DNA of 64,000 nt from Nosema muscidifuracis (taxonomy: Eukaryota; Microsporidia; Nosematidae): positions 124,001 to 188,000 of the forward strand of contig JAIOKI010000010.1 of NCBI GenBank assembly GCA_028335825.1. Direction: 5' to 3'. The notes under the pieces are model-generated. The model ran no database searches, was not told where the DNA came from, and worked only from the letters and a program-made list of their open reading frames with translations. Made by a program: the position numbers and the translations under genes. Positions 10,508 to 20,170 of this stretch are shown here, piece by piece. The stretch's first letter is position 1, and each line of letters begins with the position of its first letter.

Positions 10508-10813
10508 CTATTTCTTAATCTGACTGATTTCTATATCTAAATATTTATTCAATGGCAGATTATTCTTATAATGGATCCATTGATCTTCTTTTATATTAAA
10601 TCTACATGGCCCTGTTATTGGTGAAGAAGCCCATAATTGTTTGGAAGTGGGTTGTCTATTGAACAAATACTCGCCAATATTATTTATAGAAAGAGAAATT
10701 CCACCATCTTGTTCAATTACATTATCAGATAAGTATTCCATCTTATTAAGTATTTGATTAAAAGCTTTGTCTATCATGCTATAAAAATGAGATATTTTAG
10801 TAGGTGAAGACAT
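10508..10813 (-). CDS. YFH1: Frataxin, mitosomal iron-sulfur cluster assembly
   Basis: Frataxin regulates cysteine desulfurase and iron delivery in Fe-S cluster assembly, which in microsporidia takes place in the mitosome. The 101-residue protein shows the family core: an N-terminal helix (FYSMIDKAFNQILNKMEYL), a beta sheet (GGISLSINNIGEYLFNRQ), the diagnostic KQLWASSPITGPCRF and a closing helix (LPLNKYLDIEIS). Helix 1 carries fewer acidic residues than yeast Yfh1, and no cleavable presequence is obvious. A CCCC run lies about 11 bases before the ATG. Confidence 0.9.
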   Translation of the reverse strand: MSSPTKISHFYSMIDKAFNQILNKMEYLSDNVIEQDGGISLSINNIGEYLFNRQPTSKQLWASSPITGPCRFNIKEDQWIHYKNNLPLNKYLDIEISQIKK

Positions 10814-11184
10814 TTTTTATTCAGGGGATTGTCAAAATTGAACTTATCTTCATTCAAAAATTTTAACAAAGATTTTTTAAATTATCGATATATTTATAAT
10901 GATAGCATTTTTTTATAATCATAATATTATCTTAAAATTACAATTATAGCATTATCTTATAATCATAATATTATCTTAAAATTTACATAAATATTATAAT
11001 ATTATCTTATAATAAAAATATCATCAATTCAATTAATGCAATAATATTATCTTATAATCATAACAATCATAACTTTATCTTATAATAAAAATATCATCAC
11101 TACAATCAAAATCATAATTTGATATTATAATCATAACATCAATTCAATTAATGCCATAATATTATCTTATAATAAAAATATTAT
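10814..11184. repeat. Short-unit repeat tract (ATAATATTATCTTATAATCA)
   Basis: From about 10895 to 11180 the gap is made of repeated ATAATATTATCTTATAATCATAA-type units, including two copies of CATCAATTCAATTAATGC. No gene is seen. The tract runs directly into the 3' end of the F-box/WD40 gene. Confidence 0.6.
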
Positions 11185-12390
11185 TCATAAATTATATTTA
11201 AATATTCTTACTTGATACTTTCCATACTGTGAATATCCTACTATCAGATTATTATTAAACATTTCTATTTTAATAATTTTATCTGCTTCCATCATTTGTC
11301 TAATAAATAATCCTGTATTATAATCATAAACTTTAAGTTCTTTCTGTGTAGTAACAAATAATAAATCATTGTATACTAAATGAGAACTTAGAAAATGATT
11401 TTCATGTAAAATATAAATCATTCTATTTTCTTCTATATCCCATTTACATAATGAATCATCAGCACCTGAACTAACAACATATCTTTCATTATTTGTAAAA
11501 GAGAGACCAATAACAAGAAAGTTATGATTTTTATGACGAGTAATAAGAGATCCATCTATACTAGAAATATGTACATAAGCATCAAGACCACTACTAACTA
11601 TATACTTATTACCAAGAAGAACACAATAAACTCTTGCCTTATGAGATTTAATATTGAATAATTTAACACCTTTTCTATAATCCCATAACACTACAGATCC
11701 ATCATAAGATCCAGATAAAAGAAATTTAGAATTTATATCTAAACATCTGACACTATGCATATGACCTTGGAGAACATGAATACATTCACCAGTTTCATTC
11801 CATACTCTAATAAGACAATCTCTACCTCCTGTACAAATATAATTATCAAAACATTTAACAACTCTTACAGTGGATGTATGTCCTTTAAGTTTATGCTTAG
11901 GTACTCCTGTTTTAATATCCCATATAATAGCTGTTTTATCTGTACTTCCAGTTACTAAATAAGTTTTTGAATCTTTTCCTCCACGTGTAAATGTCCATAC
12001 ACCTCCTTTATGTCCAATAAAAGCCTTTATAATCTGCCCAGTAGGACTAAACATTTTAACTGATGCATCATCAGATGAACAAAAAATCCATCCATCATAA
12101 ACAGCAAGTCTTGTTATATCTTTCTGATTCGTATGAAAAGTAATTTGTGTTTCATTCTTTCCTGTCTTTATATACTTCTGAAATAAATATTTCTTTCTTA
12201 CTATATCTTTACATTTCACTAGAGAAAAAGACTCGTTGTTAGACAAATATCCCCAAAATAATTCATCTTGATTAACTACCTTATATAAATATCCAGATGA
12301 TTTAGTTGTGTTTTTTATAGATTTTATATCGAGATTTGTAAGCACTTTTGTTATTAAATCGCCATTCAATTTTCTAATATTAATCTTCAT
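11185..12390 (-). CDS. F-box/WD40 protein (Cdc4/FBXW-like), SCF substrate adaptor
   Basis: F-box/WD40 proteins recruit phosphorylated targets to SCF ubiquitin ligases. The 401 residues start with a degenerate F-box (about 6-45, LNGDLITKVLTNLDIKSI, then LYKVVNQDELFWGYL) and continue into seven WD40 blades. Clear blades include GSTDKTAIIWDIKTG, GGRDCLIRVWNETG, GSYDGSVVLWDYRKG and SGADDSLCKWDIEEN. This architecture matches Cdc4, Met30 and FBXW7; which one it represents cannot be told by eye. A CCCCC run lies about 8 bases upstream of the start. Confidence 0.82.
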   Translation of the reverse strand: MKINIRKLNGDLITKVLTNLDIKSIKNTTKSSGYLYKVVNQDELFWGYLSNNESFSLVKCKDIVRKKYLFQKYIKTGKNETQITFHTNQKDITRLAVYDGWIFCSSDDASVKMFSPTGQIIKAFIGHKGGVWTFTRGGKDSKTYLVTGSTDKTAIIWDIKTGVPKHKLKGHTSTVRVVKCFDNYICTGGRDCLIRVWNETGECIHVLQGHMHSVRCLDINSKFLLSGSYDGSVVLWDYRKGVKLFNIKSHKARVYCVLLGNKYIVSSGLDAYVHISSIDGSLITRHKNHNFLVIGLSFTNNERYVVSSGADDSLCKWDIEENRMIYILHENHFLSSHLVYNDLLFVTTQKELKVYDYNTGLFIRQMMEADKIIKIEMFNNNLIVGYSQYGKYQVRIFKYNL

Positions 12391-12646
12391 AATTTTAAAT
12401 ATAGGGGGTATTTATGTATATGCATAGATGACAATAAAATTATTTATACTTTTAATGCATAAAAATGGATTTAAAAAAACAAACAAATTGATAAGTTAAT
12501 TTTTAAATCACTAAGTAAAATATGTCAATATTTTTATTAGCATAAAAAATTTAAAATTCATTTAAGTAGATAAAATTTTTTGACATTTGATGTAATATTT
12601 ATAGTACTAAAACATTTATATTAATATATAAAAAAAACAAAATTAT

Positions 12647-14995
12647 TTAATCGTATAATCCAGCATCATCCACATTTCTGTTAGGTTGTGTAAACTTTCT
12701 TATATCAACCTTCATAGATCTAGCAAATGCTTCATATCTCTCGATATCTTTTTCTAATACACTTCTTCTTGCAGACTTCATAGCTTCAATAAAATGCTTT
12801 TCTGATATATAAGGAACAGGGTCTTCAATTTCCATCAGATTACTTCCTTTCTTACTAGCATCCATTTCATATTCAATACTTTCTTTAACAGCTAATTTAC
12901 AAGCTCTTTGACATATTTCAGTCAAATCTGCTCCAGAAAATTTATCGGTGGCTTCACAAAGCTGTTTTAGATTTATATCTGGTGAAAGAGGTGTTTTTCT
13001 AAGTACAGCCTTTAATATAGACATTCTACTATCGAAATCTGGTAAAGGAATATAAACTAATTGATCAAGTCTACCAGGTCTCATAATAGCAGAATCAAGT
13101 TGATCTGGTCTGTTAGTAGCTCCAATAATAAAAACATTCTTTTTAGCATTCATACCATCCATTTCTGTTAATATCTGATTTATCACACGATCATCTGCAC
13201 CACTACTTCCAGAAGATGATCCTCTTGACTTAGCGACTGAATCAATTTCGTCAAAAAACAAAACACAAGGAGCAGCTGCTCGAGCACGATCAAAGAGTTC
13301 TCTTACATTGGCTTCTGATTCACCAAACCACATAGTCAATAATTCAGGACCCTTTACAGAAATAAAATTAGCTTTACATTCAGTTGCTACTGCCTTAGCT
13401 AATAAAGTTTTACCACATCCGGGTGGTCCGTAAAATAAAACACCTTTTGATGGAGTTAATCCAAATTTAAGAAATTTCTCTGGATAAGATATTGGATATT
13501 GAATTGTCTCCCTTAGTTCTACCTTTACATCTGATAAACCACCAATATCTTCCCATTTGACATTTGGTGTCTCCAATTTACTCTCTCTTAAAGAACTTGG
13601 ATTAGTATTCTCAATAGCATACAAGAAATTATTTCTTGTTACCTTTAGAGATCCTAATATACTAGCATCTATCTTTTCAGAATCCAAATCAATAAAAGGT
13701 AATTTTTCTCTGATCTGTTGCAGAGCTGCTTCAGAACAAAGAGATGCTATGTCACTACCTCCAAATCCATGTAATTCATCAGAAATCTCGACTAAATCTA
13801 CATCTTCAGCCATTCTCATGTTTTTAGTATGAATTCTTAATATCTCCAATCTTCCTGTAGCATCTGGTACTCCAATTTCTAATTCCTTACCAAATCTTCC
13901 ATATCTCCTCAATGCTGGATCTATTGAATTGGGTCTGTTAGTAGCAGCTAATACAATCACACCTTCCCTGGTCTTTGCTCCATCCATAAGTGTAAGAAGC
14001 TGACTAACTATTCTTCTTTCTACTTCTCCCTGAGTTTTATCTCTTTTTGGTGCAAGAGAATCTACTTCATCAATGAAGATTATACTTGGTTTATTTTTTT
14101 CTGCTTCATCAAAAGCTTTTCTCAAATTATTCTCACTTTCTCCTGCCATCTTAGACATAATTTCTGGTCCATTAATCATGTAAATAAATGCACCAGTTTC
14201 ATTTGCTATAGCTTTAGCTATTAAAGTTTTACCAGATCCAGGTGGTCCATAAAGTAATATTCCCTTAGGAGGTTTTACTCCTAATTTTTTATATAACTGA
14301 GGATGTCTCAAAGGTAATTCTATAAGCTCTTTAATCTGTGCTAATTGTTTTCTACATCCACCTACATCATCATATCCTATCATATTAAATTCTTGTTCAG
14401 CTTCTTCTCTAGTAATTGTTTCATCTGATACTACCTTGGTACCATCTACAATAAATCCATGCTTGATATCTGATCCTTCCTTATTAGTCATGGATACTAC
14501 TTTATATTCTACTGATCCTATTCCTGAAGATATTCTATACCTATTATTTATAGACAAAGGCATAGATTTATCTTCAAGGAAGGGTTCAACAAATGCTTGA
14601 AAAAGATCTCCTTTAATTTTTTCTACTGTATCAGCTATAGGTAAAAAGACTAATTGCTCAATAACTCCTATAGATCCACAAGGATAAACTTTAACAATAT
14701 CATTTATGCGTATTTTTAAATTGACTCTTCCATCTTTTTTTATACAGATATTCTTCTCGGGAATATCATTGATTTCAACAAGAATAAAAACCACTTCAGA
14801 ACATTTTTTACCTTTTAAGGTAATATAATCTCCATTTATAAGATCCAAATCTTCTATGGTTTTTGAACACATTCCTACTTCGTATACCTTGAGTTTATCA
14901 TGGTGACTGTCTGTTACTAATAATGAATTCTTAGTTGTATTTTCTAATATAGCAGTAGAAAGATCAACTTCTTTATCATTAATTTTTGTTGCCAT
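12647..14995 (-). CDS. CDC48: AAA+ segregase CDC48/p97
   Basis: CDC48 unfolds ubiquitinated proteins in ER-associated degradation, membrane fusion and chromatin extraction. The 782 residues have an N domain (about 1-195), AAA domain D1 with Walker A GPPGSGKT (near 248) and Walker [10 protein letters not shown], and D2 with GPPGCGKT (near 522) and VLFFDEIDS. Arginine-finger motifs ([26 protein letters not shown]) are present. The linker and the C-terminal DDAGLYD resemble the p97 tail. Length is close to yeast (835). The sequence is the least AT-biased of the long genes here, suggesting strong constraint. CCCC precedes the ATG. Confidence 0.97.
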   Translation of the reverse strand: MATKINDKEVDLSTAILENTTKNSLLVTDSHHDKLKVYEVGMCSKTIEDLDLINGDYITLKGKKCSEVVFILVEINDIPEKNICIKKDGRVNLKIRINDIVKVYPCGSIGVIEQLVFLPIADTVEKIKGDLFQAFVEPFLEDKSMPLSINNRYRISSGIGSVEYKVVSMTNKEGSDIKHGFIVDGTKVVSDETITREEAEQEFNMIGYDDVGGCRKQLAQIKELIELPLRHPQLYKKLGVKPPKGILLYGPPGSGKTLIAKAIANETGAFIYMINGPEIMSKMAGESENNLRKAFDEAEKNKPSIIFIDEVDSLAPKRDKTQGEVERRIVSQLLTLMDGAKTREGVIVLAATNRPNSIDPALRRYGRFGKELEIGVPDATGRLEILRIHTKNMRMAEDVDLVEISDELHGFGGSDIASLCSEAALQQIREKLPFIDLDSEKIDASILGSLKVTRNNFLYAIENTNPSSLRESKLETPNVKWEDIGGLSDVKVELRETIQYPISYPEKFLKFGLTPSKGVLFYGPPGCGKTLLAKAVATECKANFISVKGPELLTMWFGESEANVRELFDRARAAAPCVLFFDEIDSVAKSRGSSSGSSGADDRVINQILTEMDGMNAKKNVFIIGATNRPDQLDSAIMRPGRLDQLVYIPLPDFDSRMSILKAVLRKTPLSPDINLKQLCEATDKFSGADLTEICQRACKLAVKESIEYEMDASKKGSNLMEIEDPVPYISEKHFIEAMKSARRSVLEKDIERYEAFARSMKVDIRKFTQPNRNVDDAGLYD

Positions 14996-15783
14996 TATGG
15001 GGTACAGAAATATTTTTTATTTAAGTTTGTTAAAAATAATTTGTTTGAATTTTGATCTGAAACTTATTGATTTAACAAATATTTAAAATTTAAAATAAAA
15101 GATTAATAAATTAAAAATGTAGTATTTTAATTTTAGGTTTTTTTTAAATTATATTTGCATTAAATATGAATTTATGCAAAAAAATATTTAAGAAGAAAAT
15201 TTGCGAATAATTTATGATAAATAAAATGATTAGATTCAGAACATCGATAGAATTTTAAGTTGGTTGATATTAGAAACAATAAAAATTACCCTCATTTAGA
15301 TATATATTTGCATATTTTATTTATATTCATAAATGTGTTGCCCTAAAAGACTCAATAAATTTTCTGTTTTAGACTTATATCATTGAGCACTTCTTTGTCT
15401 TCACGATAAACTTCTCCACGGCTGTCTGTGGTCAAACTTTTCAAATTTATTTCGTGTATCTTCATATGTATACATGCCTCGATTTGATTTTTAACTTTAG
15501 TTCTTTTCTATTTGGGCTATCAATAATATATTGATTTGTTGATATTAACTTTTTATGGCAAATATATTATTTGAATTTAAGAAGAATGTATTTCCAAGTA
15601 AAAAGACAATGAGATGATTGTACAAATAACTTTATATGAATTTAAACTTATAGATCATTATTTTGTACTAAAGTAAATTCTATAGAAATATTCAAATTAA
15701 TTAATATTTTTGTGAATTTAATTATGAAACATATTTTTATTCGAAAATATTAAGTTTAAAAAAGATACAGCATACCCCCTAAG
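14996..15783. other. Divergent promoter region with a less AT-rich island
   Basis: The gap separates divergent CDC48 and an MscS-type channel. Most is A/T, but 15335-15520 is clearly richer in G/C and non-repetitive. On the minus strand this island contains an open frame closed at 15352, about 53 codons long, with an internal ATG at 15465 (37 codons). It has no CCC/GGG start signature and no recognisable family. It could be a gene relic, an RNA or chance. A CCCCC run at 15776-15780 belongs to the channel gene. Confidence 0.5.
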
Positions 15784-17574
15784 ATGAATATCCCCTTTAT
15801 AATTTGCTTATTTTTAGAATTTATTCTACTTGGAGCATTCCATTACTATGATTTAAAAATCAAAAGACTATTATTTATACCACTTACTAGTGTTCATATA
15901 ACAATAGGTTACTTTATATATACACTAAGAGAATCTCATAGATTTAATATGTATATAAAAATATTCTTTAGAATATTTAAGTTTGCTCTTTTTTATTTAT
16001 TTATCCACACGTTACGTAATGTAATATACATAAAATACGCGAATTCTATCGACTCGGGATTATTAATAATTGCAGGATTCGATCTATTCCGTGCATTTTT
16101 GTATGAACTAGTTAGTTCTAGTTTTAATAGCAGAATTACACAAGGAATATTTGAAGATATTCTTATTTTTGAGCCTTTTACTGTAAAAACTTTAAAGAAT
16201 CAGCCTATTGCTTCCACCGAAATGATGAGTATCCAGGAATTTTATGAAAGAGGCCGACCAGAAAAACTTGATAATGAAATGTTATTTGATTTGTGGAATG
16301 ATGAGTCTGTTAAGTCTAATGAAATAGATATGAATCTTCCTGTAATAGCTTATCTTACAGAAGAAGATAAAATTTTACAACCAGAAGCACAAGAAATAAG
16401 TAATGAAGCAAGATTATATAATAAAAGTACACTAACAAATAAAATAATAAAGAAGCCATTAGGATCTCCATTCAAGAAAAAGATGATAGATCATGAGATA
16501 AATGAGAATGATTTTGATATAAAAACCAATCCGGAAATATATTTATTTAATAGAAGAAAAGAAGAGGAACCTGTGAATTATTCCACATTTCTATGTGACT
16601 CTGACGAGGTAGTATCTGATACAGAAAATGAACCAGATGAAGTTTTAAATGAACATCAAAGAAAAGATCATGAAACTAATTTATGGCTACTTATAAATGA
16701 AGAAATCAGAAAAGCCCAGTTAGAACAACCTAAACCAGGAAGAATTACACAAAATTCTCTTAAACAACACTTTAATAAAGATGCTGGTCTCATTTTTAAA
16801 ATTTTATCCTTTAAAAGAACTGAAGAATTAAATCACACAGTCTTTCGTGATAATATTCGACAAATTAATAATGAGCGAGATAATTTGTATACAGCTATTG
16901 AATGTAATAGAAATTTATCATCTAAGATATATTATACCTTGATAGTTATAGAATGTTTAGTAATCTATTGGTTTATTTCTAATTGGTTAGATATTCAGCC
17001 TTTATTAGTTAAATTATGTATTCCTATTTTTATTTTGCCAGCTTTTCCATCTCTAAAATTAGCTATTGAGTCCTTCTTCTTTATCGTATATTCTCATCCT
17101 TATGATCCTGGTGATAGAATATTTCTTGATAATGAAAATTATATAGTAAGAGATATTTCTTTGCTAACTACTACATTAGTAAGATGGGATGGATATAAAT
17201 GTACTATAGCTAATGTTGTAATGAAAGATAAGTCTATTACAAATGTAAGAAGATCTTCTTCTCAAACATGGAATTTAGAACTATTAATTAATTCTCGTAC
17301 TTCTAGTACAAAACTTGATGAGTTACAAGTCATCTTTAATAAACTTCTAGAAGAAGATAAGTCTTATGCTGGTCTTTCTATGTATACAACAGAATTAAGG
17401 GATTCTTCTTATTTAGTCCTTACTATATTAGTCAAGCATAATTATAATTTCCAGAATGGATTTCTTATGTGGAATAATCATACGAAATTTTTAAGAATTC
17501 TTTCTGCTTCATTTTCTATAATAGGTATAAAGTATTTACCATTACCTCAGGATGTACTATTAATTTATAAATGA
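15784..17574 (+). CDS. MscS-family mechanosensitive channel (copy 1)
   Basis: MscS proteins open under membrane tension to release solutes, which fits a parasite whose spores use osmotic pressure to germinate. The 596 residues have N-terminal membrane segments (about 4-25, 30-45, 60-75), a long charged cytosolic loop (about 140-360) and membrane segments near 380-445. The MscS signature domain follows (YSHPYDPGDRIFLDNENY, VRWDGYKCTIANVVMKDKSITNVRRSS) with a C-terminal alpha/beta portion. It resembles the second copy at 47880-49832, so both are eukaryote-type (Msy1-like) paralogs. CCCCC lies 4 bases before the start. Confidence 0.9.
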   Translation: MNIPFIICLFLEFILLGAFHYYDLKIKRLLFIPLTSVHITIGYFIYTLRESHRFNMYIKIFFRIFKFALFYLFIHTLRNVIYIKYANSIDSGLLIIAGFDLFRAFLYELVSSSFNSRITQGIFEDILIFEPFTVKTLKNQPIASTEMMSIQEFYERGRPEKLDNEMLFDLWNDESVKSNEIDMNLPVIAYLTEEDKILQPEAQEISNEARLYNKSTLTNKIIKKPLGSPFKKKMIDHEINENDFDIKTNPEIYLFNRRKEEEPVNYSTFLCDSDEVVSDTENEPDEVLNEHQRKDHETNLWLLINEEIRKAQLEQPKPGRITQNSLKQHFNKDAGLIFKILSFKRTEELNHTVFRDNIRQINNERDNLYTAIECNRNLSSKIYYTLIVIECLVIYWFISNWLDIQPLLVKLCIPIFILPAFPSLKLAIESFFFIVYSHPYDPGDRIFLDNENYIVRDISLLTTTLVRWDGYKCTIANVVMKDKSITNVRRSSSQTWNLELLINSRTSSTKLDELQVIFNKLLEEDKSYAGLSMYTTELRDSSYLVLTILVKHNYNFQNGFLMWNNHTKFLRILSASFSIIGIKYLPLPQDVLLIYK

Positions 17575-18048
17575 TGATCATTTATCTTTAGATTTATGTT
17601 TAAATATGATTTCAGTAATTGAATCATACATATCATTATATTTAAGGTAGTTTTTTAGAGTCATTAATTTTTTAATAATTATTCTTACACAGCTTTGGAT
17701 TAAATATTTTTTATAAGATATTTTTTCATTGTTTGAGGATTCTTTAATGTGTTATTCTACTATTAAAAGGAACATAATAATAGATTTTCACTTCTATATC
17801 GTACTCTAAAGTATATTTCTAGAAAACTTATTGATATAATTCATTTTTCTTCTTAATGTAAATATCTGATCTAAGTCTAATTTTATTCTCTAATACTCTC
17901 AAAATTGATACTTAATCTTATCTTAAATTATTTTATCTATTTGAGTATTAATTTAATTATATTTGGATTATTGATTATCAGAATTATATAAACAAGAAAT
18001 TTAATAAAAAATATTAATTTATAATTGATATAATATTTTAAAACAAAT
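17575..18048. other. AT-rich gap with a possible coding remnant
   Basis: Most of this gap is featureless A/T. On the minus strand, 17578-17751 is an open frame of 57 codons without a proper start. Its composition is protein-like (for example MTLKNYLKYNDMYDSITEII), and its stop lies 4 bp from the stop of the MscS gene. It may be the tail of a decayed gene or a chance frame. Confidence 0.4.
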
Positions 18049-18507
18049 TTATTGAGTTTCTTCCTCATTAACTTCTTCTACTAAGTCATCTTTCTCATCC
18101 ATTCCTTCATTATAAGATGTATTGGATTTCATTTTGCTCTCATAAGCCATCTTCTCAATCATCTCCCTTGCTTCAGGATCTAACATACTAAAATCAACAT
18201 TAGAATTTTCAGCTAATTTACTAACATCAACAGTTTCAGTTCCTTCTAAAAGACACTCCCACCAATCATTTTTCTGTTTAGTAAGATAGAAATCTATAGT
18301 ATCATCATTCTTTACCCAATATTCTGATCCTACTTCAACTCTTTTATGAAGAAGTCCTTCTAGAATTATAGTATCATTATAAGTTATCTTTATCTTCCTA
18401 TCTTTAATAGTGTACTCTACACATGTTTTTGATTTTGTAGTATCAATTTTAAACGATATATGAATTTCATTAAGTTCTTGATCCCAATTATATAATTTTT
18501 CTGACAT
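18049..18507 (-). CDS. NudC-like CS-domain protein
   Basis: NudC proteins are CS-domain (p23-like) co-chaperones linked to dynein and WD40 client folding. The 152-residue product begins MSEKLYNWDQELNEI, close to the YxWxQ/E opening of NudC CS domains. The beta-sandwich continues with DRKIKITYNDTIILEGLLHKRV and the conserved DDTIDFYLTKQKNDWWECLLEG. The C-terminal helix holds DPEAREMIEKMAYESK, followed by an acidic tail. A longer frame exists upstream (nine more codons), but a CCCC run directly abuts this ATG, so 18507 is the chosen start. Confidence 0.85.
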   Translation of the reverse strand: MSEKLYNWDQELNEIHISFKIDTTKSKTCVEYTIKDRKIKITYNDTIILEGLLHKRVEVGSEYWVKNDDTIDFYLTKQKNDWWECLLEGTETVDVSKLAENSNVDFSMLDPEAREMIEKMAYESKMKSNTSYNEGMDEKDDLVEEVNEEETQ

Positions 18508-18511
18508 GGGG
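18508..18511 (-). promoter_or_regulatory. CCCC start signature deciding the NudC start
   Basis: The CCCC immediately precedes the ATG at 18507. It lies inside the longer open frame, so it argues against the upstream start nine codons earlier. Confidence 0.65.
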
Positions 18512-18959
18512 TAAAATATTTTATAGATTATCAAAGAAATTTCCTATCCTTAAAAAAAGAAAGTATTATGTTAAAACTGTAGTAATAAAAAGGTAAGATA
18601 TATTTATAAAAAAAAGTATAAGTTAATTTGATAAGAGAAAAGTTTGTTAATATAATTAAAGAATAAAGCTGCTTTATAAAAAAGAATCATTTTTAAAAAG
18701 AGTTTAGGTCGTTTTTTTATAATTAAGAATCTTATTTAGCAAAAAGTTAAAAGTCGCTAAAGAAGAATTCCTTTAAAAAAATGTTAAAAGTTGTTTTTTA
18801 TAATTAAGAATCTTATCTAGCAAAACGTTAAAAGTCGCTAAAAAAGAATTCCTTTAAAAAATTGTTAAAAGTTGTTTTATAATAAAAGAATAATTGAAAA
18901 GTCGCTTTTTTTAAAAAAAAGACTCATTTTTAAAACAATAATTTCAATTACACCATTTA
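18512..18959. repeat. AT-rich gap with an 81-bp tandem duplication
   Basis: A unit beginning AATTAAGAATCTTAT and containing AGTTAAAAGTCGCTAAA and GAATTCCTTTAAAAAA occurs at about 18721-18800 and again at 18802-18880, with few differences. Further degenerate pieces (GTCGCTTTTTTTAAAAAAAAGA) lie on both sides. No gene is seen. Confidence 0.7.
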
Positions 18960-19205
18960 TTAGATGTAAGCAGTAGCTCCTACACTTAGGATTGTCGAGA
19001 TTATTATGGTCAATGTAGTGATAGAAATAGCACCATTATCTTCTGAATCATCTTCTTTAGAATCTGTTTTATTATTTTTTTCAGAAGAACCGTCTTCTTC
19101 TTCACTATCCTTGGCTTTATCTTTATCTTTTTTCTTACCATCTTTGTCCTTATCCTTGTCCTTATCTTTTTCATTACCATCTTTACTATTTTTCATATCC
19201 GCCAT
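18960..19205 (-). CDS. Lys/Asp-rich segment with C-terminal anchor signal; in frame with the upstream ORF
   Basis: The 81-residue frame starts MADMKNSKDG, runs through a Lys-Asp repeat (KDKDKDKDGKKKDKDKAKD) and an acidic Ser/Glu stretch, and ends in a ~20-residue hydrophobic tail reaching the stop (SITTLTIIISTILSVGATAY). That ending suits a GPI-attachment signal or tail anchor. It lacks its own CCC/GGG start signature. It is in the same frame as the preceding ORF (19209-19682), separated only by TAA and one AAG codon. The two may form a single surface-protein gene interrupted by one stop. As an independent gene it would lack a signal peptide. Confidence 0.55.
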   Translation of the reverse strand: MADMKNSKDGNEKDKDKDKDKDGKKKDKDKAKDSEEEDGSSEKNNKTDSKEDDSEDNGAISITTLTIIISTILSVGATAYI

Positions 19206-19208
19206 CTT

Positions 19209-19682
19209 TTATTCTCTCTCCGTAGGTTTGTATTGGTAAAATACACTATCATTATTTCCATTTTGATATCCTTCTATAAATTTAGGATCTCCTTTGTATA
19301 AAGTGTTAATACTTTCTGGATTATTAACCATCTGGTTATACTCATCAGTTGTATATACAGGATACTCATTCGATTTCATAAAGTCTTCTTCTGTAGGGGA
19401 ATATCCAAGCATGTATCCCTCTTTGGTATCTATAACCTTAGCTCCATTCTCAAGTAGATTACCAGCACATCCATCTACATGTACAGTTTGTGGTTTACTC
19501 CAAGATCTCTCACCAGATTTTTTAGACTTAATAGTAACAGCACCTCTACCATCTGTTTTAAGATTGTATACAGCATCTTTGTCTAGATGTATAAGATCAG
19601 GAAGAGAATTAGTGATTATCATGTTTAATCCATTGCTATCAGCATATATCATACTAAGTAATATAAGAATGCCCATGTTCAT
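19209..19682 (-). CDS. Secreted protein, probably the N-terminal part of a surface protein
   Basis: From the ATG at 19682 the frame encodes 157 residues with a signal peptide (MNMGILILLSMIYA, then DSNGLN) and a soluble ectodomain (VTIKSKKSGERSW, VHVDGCAGNLLENG, GYMLGYSPTEEDF). It ends KPTERE followed by TAA at 19211-19209. The frame is open 31 codons further upstream, but the shorter start leaves a good signal peptide. No family recognised. Joined in frame with 18960-19205 it would have the same plan as the protein at 55413: signal peptide, ectodomain, charged linker, hydrophobic end. Whether the stop is natural, read through, or an error is unknown. Confidence 0.6.
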   Translation of the reverse strand: MNMGILILLSMIYADSNGLNMIITNSLPDLIHLDKDAVYNLKTDGRGAVTIKSKKSGERSWSKPQTVHVDGCAGNLLENGAKVIDTKEGYMLGYSPTEEDFMKSNEYPVYTTDEYNQMVNNPESINTLYKGDPKFIEGYQNGNNDSVFYQYKPTERE

Positions 19683-20170
19683 ATTTTTAAGGAAAAAAAA
19701 TATATTTAAGCTTTTAAAATCTATAGAACATTCATTTTTTACCTTATTTGGAAATAAACAAAATATAACGAACAAACATTTTTAATTAAGATTTTTAATT
19801 TAAGATTTTAAATTAAATTTTCTAAAATTTTATACTTTAATATTTTATATTTTATATTTATATTTATATTTATATTGATATAAAATATATATGAACAAAT
19901 AAAATTAATGTAAATAAATAATAAATTAGATTAACAAATAAATATAATTTATGTGTATGAATAAATAAAAATACTATATATTAATATTAATATATGTACA
20001 AATTACATAATAAAAATAATGTAAATAAATATTATGAACAAATAAAAATGATATAAACAAATATCCTAATAAAATCAATATAAATAAATAATATTTTACA
20101 AAATAAAATCACTAATAAAATAATTGTAATATTTTAATCATTCCAAGTTTATTTAATATAAATATTTTAA
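19683..20170. other. AT-only gap with short-unit low complexity
   Basis: The stretch consists almost entirely of A and T with drifting motifs such as TATATTTATATTTATATT (near 19855) and repeated AACAAATAAA / TGTAAATAAAT. No ORF, RNA or start signature was seen. Confidence 0.6.

Noticed and set aside
13557-13832. Plus-strand frame inside CDC48
   Set aside because: It is a shadow of the strongly conserved CDC48 coding sequence.
19006-19785. Two plus-strand Ser/Leu-rich frames antisense to the split surface-protein gene
   Set aside because: Their composition mirrors the Lys/Asp-rich coding strand, and the minus strand has signal peptide and anchor.
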